A stretch of DNA of 64,000 nt, taken from NCBI RefSeq assembly GCF_947497695.1, contig NZ_CANMHM010000003.1, forward strand, positions 248,001 through 312,000, in the 5' to 3' direction. Within the stretch, counting starts at the first letter, position 1. Every line of letters starts with the position of its first letter. The DNA comes from an uncultured Polaribacter sp. (GTDB lineage Bacteria; Bacteroidota; Bacteroidia; Flavobacteriales; Flavobacteriaceae). Shown here piece by piece: positions 35,295 through 44,425 of this stretch. The position numbers were made by a program, and so were the translations under genes. The notes under the pieces are model-generated. The model searched no databases. It saw nothing but the letters and a program-made list of their open reading frames with translations, and was not told the DNA's origin.

Positions 35295-36140
35295 TTAATA
35301 ATCACCTAAAGTTACTGGGTTTTGAGATAATGCATTTTCTAATTGGTCGTCATTAGGTGCTTTACCATGCCAAGCATGAGTATGCATCATAAAATCTACA
35401 CCATTTCCCATTTCTGTATATAGTAAAATACAAACTGGTTTACCTTTACCAGTCATAGATTTTGCTTTTGCTAAACCAGCTAAAATTGCTTCAATATCGT
35501 TTCCTTTTTCTACTTCTAAAACGTCCCAACCAAAAGCTTCAAATTTAGCTTTGATGCTTCCCATTGCTAAAACTTCATCTGTAGAACCATCAATTTGCTT
35601 TCCATTTAAATCGATAGTAGCAATTAAATTATCCACTTTTTTTGCTGATGCATACATTATTGCTTCCCAGTTTTGACCTTCTTGCAACTCACCATCACCA
35701 TGTAAAGTATATACTATTTTATTGTCTCCATTTAGCTTTTTAGCTTGTGCAGCTCCTAAAGCAACAGACAAGCCCTGACCTAAAGAACCAGAAGCAATTC
35801 TAACACCTGGCAACCCTTCATGTGTTGTTGGGTGCCCTTGTAAACGAGAATCTAACAATCTAAATGTGTTTAATTCTTCAACAGGAAAAAATCCACTATG
35901 AGCTAAAACACTATAAAAAACAGGAGAAATATGTCCGTTTGAAAGGAAAAATAAATCTTCATTATTTCCATCCATGTTAAAATCTGTTGAATAACTCATT
36001 ACTTCTTGATACAAACACGTAATAAATTCTGCACATCCTAAAGAGCCTCCTGGGTGACCAGAATTTACTTTGTGTACCATTCTTAATATATCTCTACGAA
36101 CTTGTTGCGTAAAATCTTGTAATTTTTGTGTTGTTGACAT
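35295..36140 (-). CDS. transketolase, N-terminal (TPP-binding) subunit
   Basis: 281 residues, only the thiamine pyrophosphate-binding half of transketolase: HKVNSGHPGGSLGCAEFI, FFLSNGHISPVFYS, GSLGQGLSVALGAAQA, HGDGELQEGQNWEAIMYAS with the TPP GDG motif, and IDLNGKQIDG. Split transketolases pair this with a C-terminal pyrimidine-binding subunit, normally the next gene. Here the next gene on the strand is bshA, behind a terminator, so the partner must be encoded elsewhere. Acts in the non-oxidative pentose phosphate pathway. Confidence 0.92.
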   Translation of the reverse strand: MSTTQKLQDFTQQVRRDILRMVHKVNSGHPGGSLGCAEFITCLYQEVMSYSTDFNMDGNNEDLFFLSNGHISPVFYSVLAHSGFFPVEELNTFRLLDSRLQGHPTTHEGLPGVRIASGSLGQGLSVALGAAQAKKLNGDNKIVYTLHGDGELQEGQNWEAIMYASAKKVDNLIATIDLNGKQIDGSTDEVLAMGSIKAKFEAFGWDVLEVEKGNDIEAILAGLAKAKSMTGKGKPVCILLYTEMGNGVDFMMHTHAWHGKAPNDDQLENALSQNPVTLGDY

Positions 36141-36337
36141 TGTATTATTTTAATTTGGAGGCAAAAATACAAAAGAGATTGGATTTTTATGCAGTTAAAA
36201 AGGTTTATTTGTGTAAAGGGTTTATTCGTTTATCGGGTTATTCGTTTATATAATTTTAGATTTGTGGATTTAAAAGCTTAAAACATACTTTTTTGTAAAC
36301 AAATAAACGTATAAACTAGTATTCACAACAATCTGAT

Positions 36338-37597
36338 TTACGTCTTTTTCTTCTTTTTCTTTGCTGCAGGAAACAACACATTGTTTAAAATTAAACGATA
36401 ACCTGGTGATGTTGGGTGTAAATCTAATTCCGTTTTTGGGTCTCCTACTCTATGTGTGTAATCTTCTGGATCATGACCACCATAAAAAGTAAACATTCCT
36501 TTTCCTTTGGTTCCATGAATGTAACGAGCTTCGCTGTTTACTTTATTTTCACCTAAAACTAATACATTTGTTTTTACGGTGTTTCTATCAAAAGAAGTGG
36601 TTTGTCCCATAAAACCTTTTACTAAAACGGTATGATTTTGAGTTAACATGGTTGGTACAGGATCCCATTTTGCAGAAAACTCAACGAGTGAAAAATAATC
36701 GGAAGTTTTAGGTATTTTACGTTTGCTTGTCATATCAATAGAAGAAAACTCATACGTTGTTGGACTTCTAACTAACTGATAGTCTTTAAAAGCGAATGTT
36801 TTATTATAATTTATTTTAGATTGATAGTTTACTTCTGATCCATCACCATCAAACATGGCTTCTGCAATATCTACACCTTCTGCAGACAATGCAATATCAA
36901 AACTATCGGTTGCAGAACACATGGCAAACATAAACCCCCCACCAATTACATAATCTCTAATTTTTTTAGCAACCGCTAATTTTTGTTGTGATACTTTAGA
37001 ATATCCTAATTCTTTTGCTAATTTTTCTGCTCTTTTTTTTCCATCAATATACCAAGGAGTTGTTTTAAAAGAGGCGTAAAACTTACCATATTGTCCTGTA
37101 AAATCTTCATGATGTAAATGCAACCATTCATATAACAGCAATTTATCTGCCAATACTTCTGCATCATAAACAACATCAAAAGGAATTTCTGCATACGTTA
37201 ATACCATAGTAACAGCATCATCCCAAGGCATTTTATCTTTAGGAGAATAGACTGCTATTTTGGGTGCTTTTTCTAAGGTAACTGCATCTTGATTAGAAGA
37301 TGGAGCGGCAATTTCTTCTAAAATAAGTTGTGCTTTTGCATCTGAAATTACTTGATAAGAAACACCACGAATTTTACATTCGTTTTCTACAATTTTATTA
37401 TTTTCTATTAAAAACGCACCACCATCGTAATTTAATAACCATTTAGATTTTAAACCTGCTTCTAATGAAAAGTAGACAATTCCATAAGCTTTTAAATGGT
37501 TTTTCTGATTATCATGACTCATAGGTACATAAATAAAAGATGCCCAAATTGAGTTTGAAATGAGTAGGAATGTGAGTATTGATAGGATTTTTTTCAA
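36338..37597 (-). CDS. secreted glutamine amidotransferase-like protein
   Basis: A 419-residue protein with a signal peptide (MKKILSILTFLLISNSIWA). The middle (KIAVYSPKDKMPWDDAVTMVLTYAEIPFDVVYD ... YVIGGGFMFAMCSATDSFDIA) follows the class I glutamine amidotransferase-like/ThuA-type fold, with a nucleophile-elbow-like Cys. GMFTFYGGHDPEDYTH near the C-terminus supplies conserved His and Asp. The C-terminus ends in a lysine run. Flavobacterial homologues are often named asparagine synthetase B, but no synthetase domain is present. Likely periplasmic; substrate unknown. Confidence 0.7.
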   Translation of the reverse strand: MKKILSILTFLLISNSIWASFIYVPMSHDNQKNHLKAYGIVYFSLEAGLKSKWLLNYDGGAFLIENNKIVENECKIRGVSYQVISDAKAQLILEEIAAPSSNQDAVTLEKAPKIAVYSPKDKMPWDDAVTMVLTYAEIPFDVVYDAEVLADKLLLYEWLHLHHEDFTGQYGKFYASFKTTPWYIDGKKRAEKLAKELGYSKVSQQKLAVAKKIRDYVIGGGFMFAMCSATDSFDIALSAEGVDIAEAMFDGDGSEVNYQSKINYNKTFAFKDYQLVRSPTTYEFSSIDMTSKRKIPKTSDYFSLVEFSAKWDPVPTMLTQNHTVLVKGFMGQTTSFDRNTVKTNVLVLGENKVNSEARYIHGTKGKGMFTFYGGHDPEDYTHRVGDPKTELDLHPTSPGYRLILNNVLFPAAKKKKKKT

Positions 37598-37601
37598 TTT
37601 G

Positions 37602-38027
37602 CTAAAAATTAATTTCTTTTATGAATCTTTCAGGAGAAAAAACTGAAATTTTAGAATTTTTAAAATGTTTTAAGTTTCTAGTAATGATACAATCACAATT
37701 GCTTTTTAAAGCAGCAAAATATTGTAGACCATCCTCAAAATCAGAAAACAATTCGTCTATTAAACTTCTGTCAATAATAGTACTTGTAATGGGAGTAATA
37801 TCAATTAAAGTTCTTAAATTGATGAAAATTTTTCTTAATTCTTTATCATTTTTAAGTTTAGACTTTGAAAAAATATAGTAAGCGTTTGCTAACGACAAAG
37901 AACTAGTTTGTAGAAATATTATTTTATTATCAGCTAAAGAAAATATTTTATTAGCCTCAATATCAAAAGGCTTTCTCTGAGTTATAAAATCTATTATAAC
38001 ATTTGTATCTATAAATATATTTTTCAA
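37602..38027 (-). CDS. PIN-domain toxin (VapC-like)
   Basis: A 141-residue PIN-domain ribonuclease. Acidic residues are at Asp7 (IFIDTNVIIDF), the Asp/Glu pair in SDFEDGLQYFAA, and the strand DCIITRNLKHF. VapC-like toxins cleave RNA and are held in check by the antitoxin. It starts at TTG immediately after the antitoxin stop (TAATTG), so translation is tightly coupled. Confidence 0.88.
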   Translation of the reverse strand: MKNIFIDTNVIIDFITQRKPFDIEANKIFSLADNKIIFLQTSSLSLANAYYIFSKSKLKNDKELRKIFINLRTLIDITPITSTIIDRSLIDELFSDFEDGLQYFAALKSNCDCIITRNLKHFKNSKISVFSPERFIKEINF

Positions 38028-38282
38028 TTATTTATATTTTTCCATTAAATAGTCAAATTTAGCTTTGTCTTCATCAAAATCTTCTGGCAATTTTATAGAA
38101 CCACTTAAACTCTTTACAAACGGAGTAATCTCAATTTCTTTAGAAGTATTTTTCTTTTTTTGAGTTAGTGTTGCCAAATAGCCCTCTATCAAACGAGATA
38201 AACTTATTTGATTTTTTTTAGCATACGCTTTTGCCTGTTCAATAACAGCAGTATCTAATTTTAATGTGAGTTTAGAATCCAT
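38028..38282 (-). CDS. DUF6364-type antitoxin
   Basis: An 84-residue protein with an N-terminal ribbon-helix-helix-like segment (MDSKLTLKLDTAVIEQAKAYAKKNQISLSRLIEGYLATL) and a flexible acidic C-terminal part that would wrap the toxin. This is the DUF6364 arrangement that usually precedes PIN toxins in Bacteroidota. It probably represses its own promoter. Confidence 0.85.
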   Translation of the reverse strand: MDSKLTLKLDTAVIEQAKAYAKKNQISLSRLIEGYLATLTQKKKNTSKEIEITPFVKSLSGSIKLPEDFDEDKAKFDYLMEKYK

Positions 38283-38496
38283 AATAAATAACTATACGTA
38301 CAAATATAATAAATTATTACGTATTAGTTAAAACTAAAGTATCCATTTTCAAAAACTTCCTTTATTTTTTATCTATATTCTAGAAAAGGTAAATATGCAT
38401 TTTTCTAATTATATTTATGAAACCAGAATACACAATTACTAAAAGTAATTGTGTATTTGTAGTTAGTTATTTTATTGAAATAATGTCGATTATCGT

Positions 38497-40008
38497 CTAA
38501 AAAGGCACATCATCACCAAAAGCATCTTTTGGATCAATACCTCCTTGACCAGCAAATGGATCTTCTGGAAACTCCTCGTTCATAGAAGACTGAAATTCTG
38601 AACTAAAGCCCTCTTCTAAATCTGAGAATTTTGCTAAATGCCCAGTAAATTTTAAACGAATATTATCTAAACCACCATTTCTATGTTTGGCAACAATAAA
38701 TTCCCCTTGTCCCTCACAAGGCGTATGTTCATCATCATCCCATTCTGTCATTCCATAATATTCTGGTCTAAAAATAAAACTCACAATATCTGCATCTTGC
38801 TCAATGGCACCAGATTCACGTAAATCAGATAATAAAGGTCTTTTAGAGCCTCCACGTGTTTCTACAGCTCTAGATAGTTGAGAAAGTGCAATCACAGGCA
38901 CTTCTAATTCTTTTGCTAAAGCTTTTAAGTTTCTAGAAATCATAGAAATTTCTTGTTCACGATTTCCTCCTGCTTTTCCTCCAGCAGTCATTAATTGCAA
39001 GTAATCAATTACAATAATTTTAACCCCATGTTGTGAAACCAATCTACGAGCTTTTGCACGCAAATCAAACACAGATAAAGAAGGAGTATCATCAATAAAA
39101 ATAGGTGCATCAGACAAACGTTTTACTTTTACGTTTAATTGTTCCCATTCATGTGCTTCTAAATTTCCTTTTCTAAGTTTTTCTGAAGTTAAACCCGTTT
39201 CTGAAGAAATCATACGTGTAATTAACTGAACAGAAGACATCTCTAAAGAAAACACTGCAACCCCATGATTAAAGTCGATTGCCATATTTTTAGCCATCGA
39301 AATTACAAATGCAGTTTTTCCCATACCTGGCCTTGCTGCAATAATCACTAAATCACTGGGTTGCCACCCAGAAGTTAAAGCATCTAATTTGGTGAAACCT
39401 GTTGCCAAACCAGACATACCTTCTTGATTACCAATCTCTTGTATCTTTTTTAAGGCTTGTTTTACTAAAGACCCTGCAGCTTCAGAACTTTTCTTTAAGT
39501 TTCCTTGCGTAACTTCAAAAAGTTTTGCTTCAGCGTCATCTAATAATTCAAAAACGTCTGTACTTTCATCATACGCATTTTCAATAATTTCACTAGAAAT
39601 AGAAATTAATTTGCGTTGAATAAATTTTTGTAATATAATTCTGGCATGGAACTCAATGTGTGCAGAAGAAGCTACTTTTTGAGTTAAACGAATCAAAGCA
39701 AAATCGCCACCAACAAATTCTAATTTGCCATTCTTTTTTAACAAGTTAGATACTGTTAAAAGATCTATAGGTTCAGAATTTTGAAATAATTGATAAATTG
39801 TTCCATAAATTTCTTGGTGTTTTTGATCGTAAAAAGCATCAGAACTTAAGACGTCTATTACATCATCAATTCCTTTTTTATCAATCATCATTGCACCCAA
39901 CACAGCTTCCTCTAACTCTACTGCTTGAGGGGGAATCTTCCCTTTTTCAAGATTAATTAATCTTGATTTATCTATCTTTTTTCCTACTACAGGAGTCGTT
40001 TTTTCCAT
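38497..40008 (-). CDS. dnaB: replicative DNA helicase
   Basis: 503 residues from the ATG at 40008; a GTG two codons earlier is also possible. DnaB N-terminal domain (PPQAVELEEAVLGAMM) and RecA-like C-terminal domain with Walker A (AARPGMGKTAF), Walker B (IIVIDYLQLM) and ALSQLSRAVETRGGSKRPLLSDLRESGAIEQDADIV. The hexamer unwinds DNA at replication forks. No intein interrupts the usual insertion sites. The acidic tail (DPKDAFGDDVPF) is normal for the phylum. Confidence 0.97.
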   Translation of the reverse strand: MEKTTPVVGKKIDKSRLINLEKGKIPPQAVELEEAVLGAMMIDKKGIDDVIDVLSSDAFYDQKHQEIYGTIYQLFQNSEPIDLLTVSNLLKKNGKLEFVGGDFALIRLTQKVASSAHIEFHARIILQKFIQRKLISISSEIIENAYDESTDVFELLDDAEAKLFEVTQGNLKKSSEAAGSLVKQALKKIQEIGNQEGMSGLATGFTKLDALTSGWQPSDLVIIAARPGMGKTAFVISMAKNMAIDFNHGVAVFSLEMSSVQLITRMISSETGLTSEKLRKGNLEAHEWEQLNVKVKRLSDAPIFIDDTPSLSVFDLRAKARRLVSQHGVKIIVIDYLQLMTAGGKAGGNREQEISMISRNLKALAKELEVPVIALSQLSRAVETRGGSKRPLLSDLRESGAIEQDADIVSFIFRPEYYGMTEWDDDEHTPCEGQGEFIVAKHRNGGLDNIRLKFTGHLAKFSDLEEGFSSEFQSSMNEEFPEDPFAGQGGIDPKDAFGDDVPF

Positions 40009-40219
40009 GATCACAAATGTACTTTTTTAGGTTGAAAATATTTTCTAAAATTTCACTTTAATTTGTAAACAAAATTTGTAAACAAAAATGTTATTATCTT
40101 GTTAATAACCAGTCAATTTAAAAAATGAAATGTTATTTTTATCCACGTAGTGAAATTAATAAAAACTTATTTTAACTATTTTTACGTAAATAATTGAACC
40201 TTTTAATTCCTTTGATTCT

Positions 40220-41314
40220 TTGATTATAAATAAAAAACATCTTGTTTTAGCCATTTTATTGCCAGTTCAGTTTTTACTGTTAAAATTAGCAGCAAAAAAC
40301 CCTGAATTTATAGAACGTTATTATTCTAATGGAATTTATCCTTCGATTTCTGCTTTTTTTAGAATTATTTTGGGATGGATTCCCTTTTCAATAGGAGATG
40401 TATTATTGGCTTTTGGATTGTTGCTGTTGATTCGTTTTTTGTTCCGTTTGATAAAAAATCGATTTAGAAGTTTTATTCCTAAAATTATTCATTTTACAGC
40501 TATTTTATCGGTTATTTATTTTTGTTTTTATCTTTTCTGGGGATTAAATTACTACAGAGAGCCTTTGGCAAAAAACTTACAATATCATCAGCAAGAATAT
40601 ACAACAGCACAACTTTATAAAGTGAGTAAGCTTATTGTAAAAAGACTAAATATATATCAGCTAAGAATCACTAAAAATGATACTTTAAAAGTTAAGAATC
40701 CTTATCATCAAAAGGAAATGTATAAAATGGCCATTTCTGGTTATGCCAATTTAGCCAAAGATTTTCCTCAACTAAACTATCAGTTTCCCTCTGTAAAAAG
40801 CTCTTTAATGAGTTTGTTACAAACGTATAACGGAACTTCTGGATATTTAAATCCATTAACAGGAGAAGCACATGTAAATGATAAAATTCCTAAAACAGGC
40901 TATCCAACAACAACCTGTCATGAAATGGCACATCAAATTGGTTTTGCAGCAGAAAATGAAGCCAATTTCGTAGGCTTTTTAGCGGCTAATTATAATGGTA
41001 ATGTATACTTTAAATACGCTAGTTATAGAATGGCATTTGCCTATTGTATTGGCGAATTAAGAAAACGAGATAACACTTTGTCTAAAGAACTTTGGAAAAT
41101 TGTACATAAGGGAATTAAGAAAGATTTTAATGCAAGTTATGAGTTTTGGCAACAGTACAAAAATCCTTTTGAGCCTTTAGTCAAAAAAGGATACAATGCT
41201 TATTTAAAAGCAAATAAACAAGACAAAGGTGTGCAATCTTATAATTACGTGGTCAATTTATTAATTAGTTATTTTGAGGCTTCTTATCAGAAAAAAATAA
41301 CTATAATAAATTGA
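40220..41314 (+). CDS. DUF3810 membrane protein with HExxH motif
   Basis: A 364-residue protein starting at TTG. Three membrane helices within residues 5-115 (HLVLAILLPVQFLLLKLA, IPFSIGDVLLAFGLLLLI, IIHFTAILSVIYFCFYLFWG) are followed by an extracytoplasmic domain. This carries a zincin motif, His234-Glu235-M-A-His238 (TTTCHEMAHQIGF), with Glu about seven residues on (ENEANF) as likely third ligand. It is the DUF3810 family; peptidase activity is likely but unproven. Confidence 0.88.
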   Translation: MIINKKHLVLAILLPVQFLLLKLAAKNPEFIERYYSNGIYPSISAFFRIILGWIPFSIGDVLLAFGLLLLIRFLFRLIKNRFRSFIPKIIHFTAILSVIYFCFYLFWGLNYYREPLAKNLQYHQQEYTTAQLYKVSKLIVKRLNIYQLRITKNDTLKVKNPYHQKEMYKMAISGYANLAKDFPQLNYQFPSVKSSLMSLLQTYNGTSGYLNPLTGEAHVNDKIPKTGYPTTTCHEMAHQIGFAAENEANFVGFLAANYNGNVYFKYASYRMAFAYCIGELRKRDNTLSKELWKIVHKGIKKDFNASYEFWQQYKNPFEPLVKKGYNAYLKANKQDKGVQSYNYVVNLLISYFEASYQKKITIIN

Positions 41315-41371
41315 TAAAGTAATTGGTTTCACATTTTAAGGAAGACCTATAATTTAGGTATCTTTGTGCTG

Positions 41372-42169
41372 ATGAAAGAAATAACAAGCATTCACAATTC
41401 GTACATAAAAAACTTGTTAAAACTGCAAGAAAAATCTCGTGAACGAAAAAAACAGGGTTTATTTATTATTGAAGGAAAACGTGAAATATCTTTAGCTATT
41501 TCGTCTAATTATGAGTTTGACACCATTCTATTTGATCCTGATTTAATCTCAGAAAATGAAATTTTACATCTTTTTAATGAAAATGTAAATAGAACAATCA
41601 TTTCAAAAGAAGTGTATCAAAAATTAGCTTATAGAGATTCTACAGAAGGAATATTAGCATTGGTAAAATCGAAAGATTTCTCTTTAAAAAACATTAATTT
41701 TAAGAACGAACATCCATTAATTTTAATTGCTGAAAGTGTAGAAAAACCAGGAAACATTGGTGCTCTTTTAAGAACTGCAGATGCTGCAAATGTAGATGCT
41801 GTTTTTATAGCCAACCCTAAAAGTGATTTATACAATGCTAACATTATTAGATCTAGTGTAGGTTGTGTTTTTACCAATCAAGTGGCAGTAGGAACATCCG
41901 AAGAAATTATTGCTTTTTTACAAGAAAAGAGCATCAATATATATGCTGCAACTTTGCAAAATTCTAATGAATATTATAAAGAAAACTATTTACAAAGTAC
42001 GGCAATTGTAGTAGGTACAGAAGCAACTGGTTTAACTGAAATTTGGAGAGAAGCTGCCACACAAAATATAAACATCCCTATGCAAGGACAAATAGACTCT
42101 ATGAATGTTTCTGTATCTGCTGCAATTATTTTATTTGAAGCAAAAAGACAAAGAGGGTTTAAAATATAA
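41372..42169 (+). CDS. SpoU/TrmH-family RNA 2'-O-methyltransferase
   Basis: 265 residues from the ATG at 41372 (MKEITSIHNSYIKNLLKLQEKSRERKKQGLFIIEG). The N-terminal substrate-binding domain is followed by a SPOUT knot: LILIAESVEKPGNIGALLRTADAA, NIIRSSVGCVFTNQ, AIVVGTEATGLTEIW and INIPMQGQIDSMNVSVSAAIILFE. It methylates ribose in rRNA or tRNA with SAM; RlmB-like from the N-terminal pattern, exact target uncertain. Three base pairs separate it from ppgK. Confidence 0.93.
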   Translation: MKEITSIHNSYIKNLLKLQEKSRERKKQGLFIIEGKREISLAISSNYEFDTILFDPDLISENEILHLFNENVNRTIISKEVYQKLAYRDSTEGILALVKSKDFSLKNINFKNEHPLILIAESVEKPGNIGALLRTADAANVDAVFIANPKSDLYNANIIRSSVGCVFTNQVAVGTSEEIIAFLQEKSINIYAATLQNSNEYYKENYLQSTAIVVGTEATGLTEIWREAATQNINIPMQGQIDSMNVSVSAAIILFEAKRQRGFKI

Positions 42170-42172
42170 AAA

Positions 42173-42922
42173 ATGAAAGTACTAGGAATTGACATTGGAG
42201 GAACAGGAATTAAAGCGGCAATTGTAAATACAAAAAACGGAAAATTACTTACAGAAAGATACAGAATTGCAACCCCAAAACCTGCTACACCAAAAGCAGT
42301 GGCTAAAGTTGTAAAAGAATTGGTACATCATTTTGATTGGAAAGGACCTGTGGGTTGTTGTTTTCCTACCATTATTGTTGATGGACAATGCAAACATCAT
42401 GGTAATTTAAGTGAAGAATGGTTAAATGTTAAGGTTGATAAACTCTTTAAAAAAGAATGTGATGGAATTAAATTTTATGTAAGTAATGATGCTGATTTAG
42501 CAGGTGTTGCAGAAATGAAATTTGGAGCAGGAAAAGGCGTAAAAGGAAAGGTTTTTGTGATAACCATTGGAACAGGAATTGGCTCTGGACTTTTTTACAA
42601 AAGAAAACTGATACCTAATGTAGAATTAGGCCATATTTACCATACAAATGGAATTATTATAGAAAAATTTATTGCAGATTCTGCAAGAAAAAGAGACCAA
42701 ATATCACTCAAAGAGTGGGCTAAAAGGTTTGATGTTTTTCTAAATCATGTTAAAATTTTACACACTCCTTCAATGTACATTTTAGGTGGAGGAATTAGTA
42801 AAAAATTCGATCAATTTAAAGAACATTTTACAGTAGATGTGCCAGTTGAAGTGGCTCAATTTAAAAACAATGCAGGTATTGTGGGTGCTGCAATTTATGC
42901 AGGTAAAAAGGGTAAGAAATAA
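42173..42922 (+). CDS. ppgK: polyphosphate glucokinase (ROK family)
   Basis: A 249-residue ROK-family kinase: phosphate-1 motif LGIDIGGTGIKAAIV, VSNDADLAGVAEMKFGAG with catalytic Asp, TIGTGIGSGLFYKRKLIPNVELGHI and GIVGAAIYAG. The short length, VELGHI and the missing ROK zinc-binding Cys cluster fit polyphosphate-dependent glucokinase, which makes glucose 6-phosphate from polyphosphate or ATP. Translated in tandem with the upstream RNA methyltransferase gene. Confidence 0.88.
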   Translation: MKVLGIDIGGTGIKAAIVNTKNGKLLTERYRIATPKPATPKAVAKVVKELVHHFDWKGPVGCCFPTIIVDGQCKHHGNLSEEWLNVKVDKLFKKECDGIKFYVSNDADLAGVAEMKFGAGKGVKGKVFVITIGTGIGSGLFYKRKLIPNVELGHIYHTNGIIIEKFIADSARKRDQISLKEWAKRFDVFLNHVKILHTPSMYILGGGISKKFDQFKEHFTVDVPVEVAQFKNNAGIVGAAIYAGKKGKK

Positions 42923-42985
42923 CTAATGTGTCTTTAATTTAACTTACTATTGTAGCTTTTATAATTTATTGAAAATATCATAAAA

Positions 42986-44218
42986 ATGACACCAACAACA
43001 TTATTCTACATAATAATATCAATCTTAATCATCAGTTTTATAGTTGATAAAATTTTAGATACTTTAAATCAAAAACGTTTTGATGCTGAAATACCAGAAA
43101 AACTTAAAGATGTTTATGATGAAGAGGCATATAAAAAATCTCAAGCCTATAAAAAGACAACTGCAAAATTTTCTAACATTACCTCTTTCTTTTCAACAAT
43201 TTTAACATTACTGTTTTTTCTGTTGGATGGTTTTAAATATGTAGATGATTTTGCAAGAAGCTATACAAATCATCCTATTTTAGTGGCTCTTATTTTCTTT
43301 GGCATTATTATGTTAGGTTCTGGAATATTAACAACTCCTCTCTCCTATTACAGTACTTTTGTGATTGAAGAAAAGTTTGGTTTTAACAAATCTACCAAAA
43401 AAACTTTTTGGTTAGATAAAATAAAAGGCACTTTAATGAGTGCTATTTTAGGTGGTGGAATTTTATCTTTAATCATCTGGTTTTATCAATTTACAGGAGA
43501 AAATTTCTGGATTTATGCTTGGATTTTAGTCGCCGTTTTTTCTTTATTTATGAATCTATTTTATGCAAAACTAATTGTACCTTTATTCAATAAACAAAGT
43601 CCGTTAGAAAATGGCGAATTAAAATCGGCCATAGAAAAATATGCTGATAAGGTTGGTTTTACTATTAATAATATTTTTGTAATTGATGGCTCAAAACGTT
43701 CTACAAAAGCAAATGCGTATTTTTCTGGTTTTGGTGCTCAAAAAAGAATTACATTATATGATACTTTAATAAACGATTTAGAAACCGATGAAATTGTAGC
43801 TGTTTTAGCTCATGAAGTGGGTCATTATAAAAGAAAACACATTATTTTTAACCTTGTTTCGTCCATTTTATTAACAGGTTTAACGTTGTTTATTTTATCA
43901 TTATTTGTCAATTCCCCTCTTTTATCACAAGCTTTAGGGGTTTCTATTCCTAGTTTTCATATCGGTTTAATTGCGTTTGGCATTTTATATTCGCCAATTT
44001 CAGAAATTACGGGTTTATTTATGAATTATATGTCTAGAAAATTTGAGTATCAGGCAGATAATTATGCCAAAGAAACTTTTGGAGGCAATGCTTTAGTAAC
44101 ATCACTTAAAAAACTATCTAAAAATAGTTTGAGTAACTTAACGCCTCATCCTGCGTATGTTTTTGCACATTATTCACATCCAACTTTGTTGGAAAGAATT
44201 GAGCATCTAGAAGTTTAA
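42986..44218 (+). CDS. M48-family (Ste24-like) membrane metallopeptidase
   Basis: A 410-residue CAAX-type protease homologue with several membrane helices (residues 5-25, 62-85, 100-125, 150-175, 180-205, then two after the active site). Zinc motif His276-Glu-Val-Gly-His280 (LAHEVGHYKRKH) and the second-ligand region EYQADNYAKETFGG. An N-terminal M48_N-like segment is present. In bacteria such enzymes handle membrane-protein quality control. Confidence 0.93.
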   Translation: MTPTTLFYIIISILIISFIVDKILDTLNQKRFDAEIPEKLKDVYDEEAYKKSQAYKKTTAKFSNITSFFSTILTLLFFLLDGFKYVDDFARSYTNHPILVALIFFGIIMLGSGILTTPLSYYSTFVIEEKFGFNKSTKKTFWLDKIKGTLMSAILGGGILSLIIWFYQFTGENFWIYAWILVAVFSLFMNLFYAKLIVPLFNKQSPLENGELKSAIEKYADKVGFTINNIFVIDGSKRSTKANAYFSGFGAQKRITLYDTLINDLETDEIVAVLAHEVGHYKRKHIIFNLVSSILLTGLTLFILSLFVNSPLLSQALGVSIPSFHIGLIAFGILYSPISEITGLFMNYMSRKFEYQADNYAKETFGGNALVTSLKKLSKNSLSNLTPHPAYVFAHYSHPTLLERIEHLEV

Positions 44219-44425
44219 AAACAACTCTAATTTGACTAATTATCACAAAATGAATAATTGGTAAATTTGTGGCAAATGTTTTAAATGTAATTTCATTCAT
44301 AAAAAATGCTTTATAATTTAAAATAACAGCCCTTTTTTTATCAATTTTAGCCTCTTAAATACTTGTTGGTTCAAATACTTATTACTACTTTCACTTAGTA
44401 ATTCACACTAATTTGAAACCTGCAT

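Noticed and set aside
36338..37597. Asparagine synthetase B assignment
   Set aside because: No N-terminal Cys2 amidotransferase or ATP-pyrophosphatase domain; signal peptide present.
40055..40145. Possible replication origin: tandem TTTGTAAACAAAA and a TTATCCACG box near dnaB
   Set aside because: One imperfect DnaA box only, no cluster, no dnaA or dnaN nearby; the A/T repeat is more likely a promoter-associated feature.
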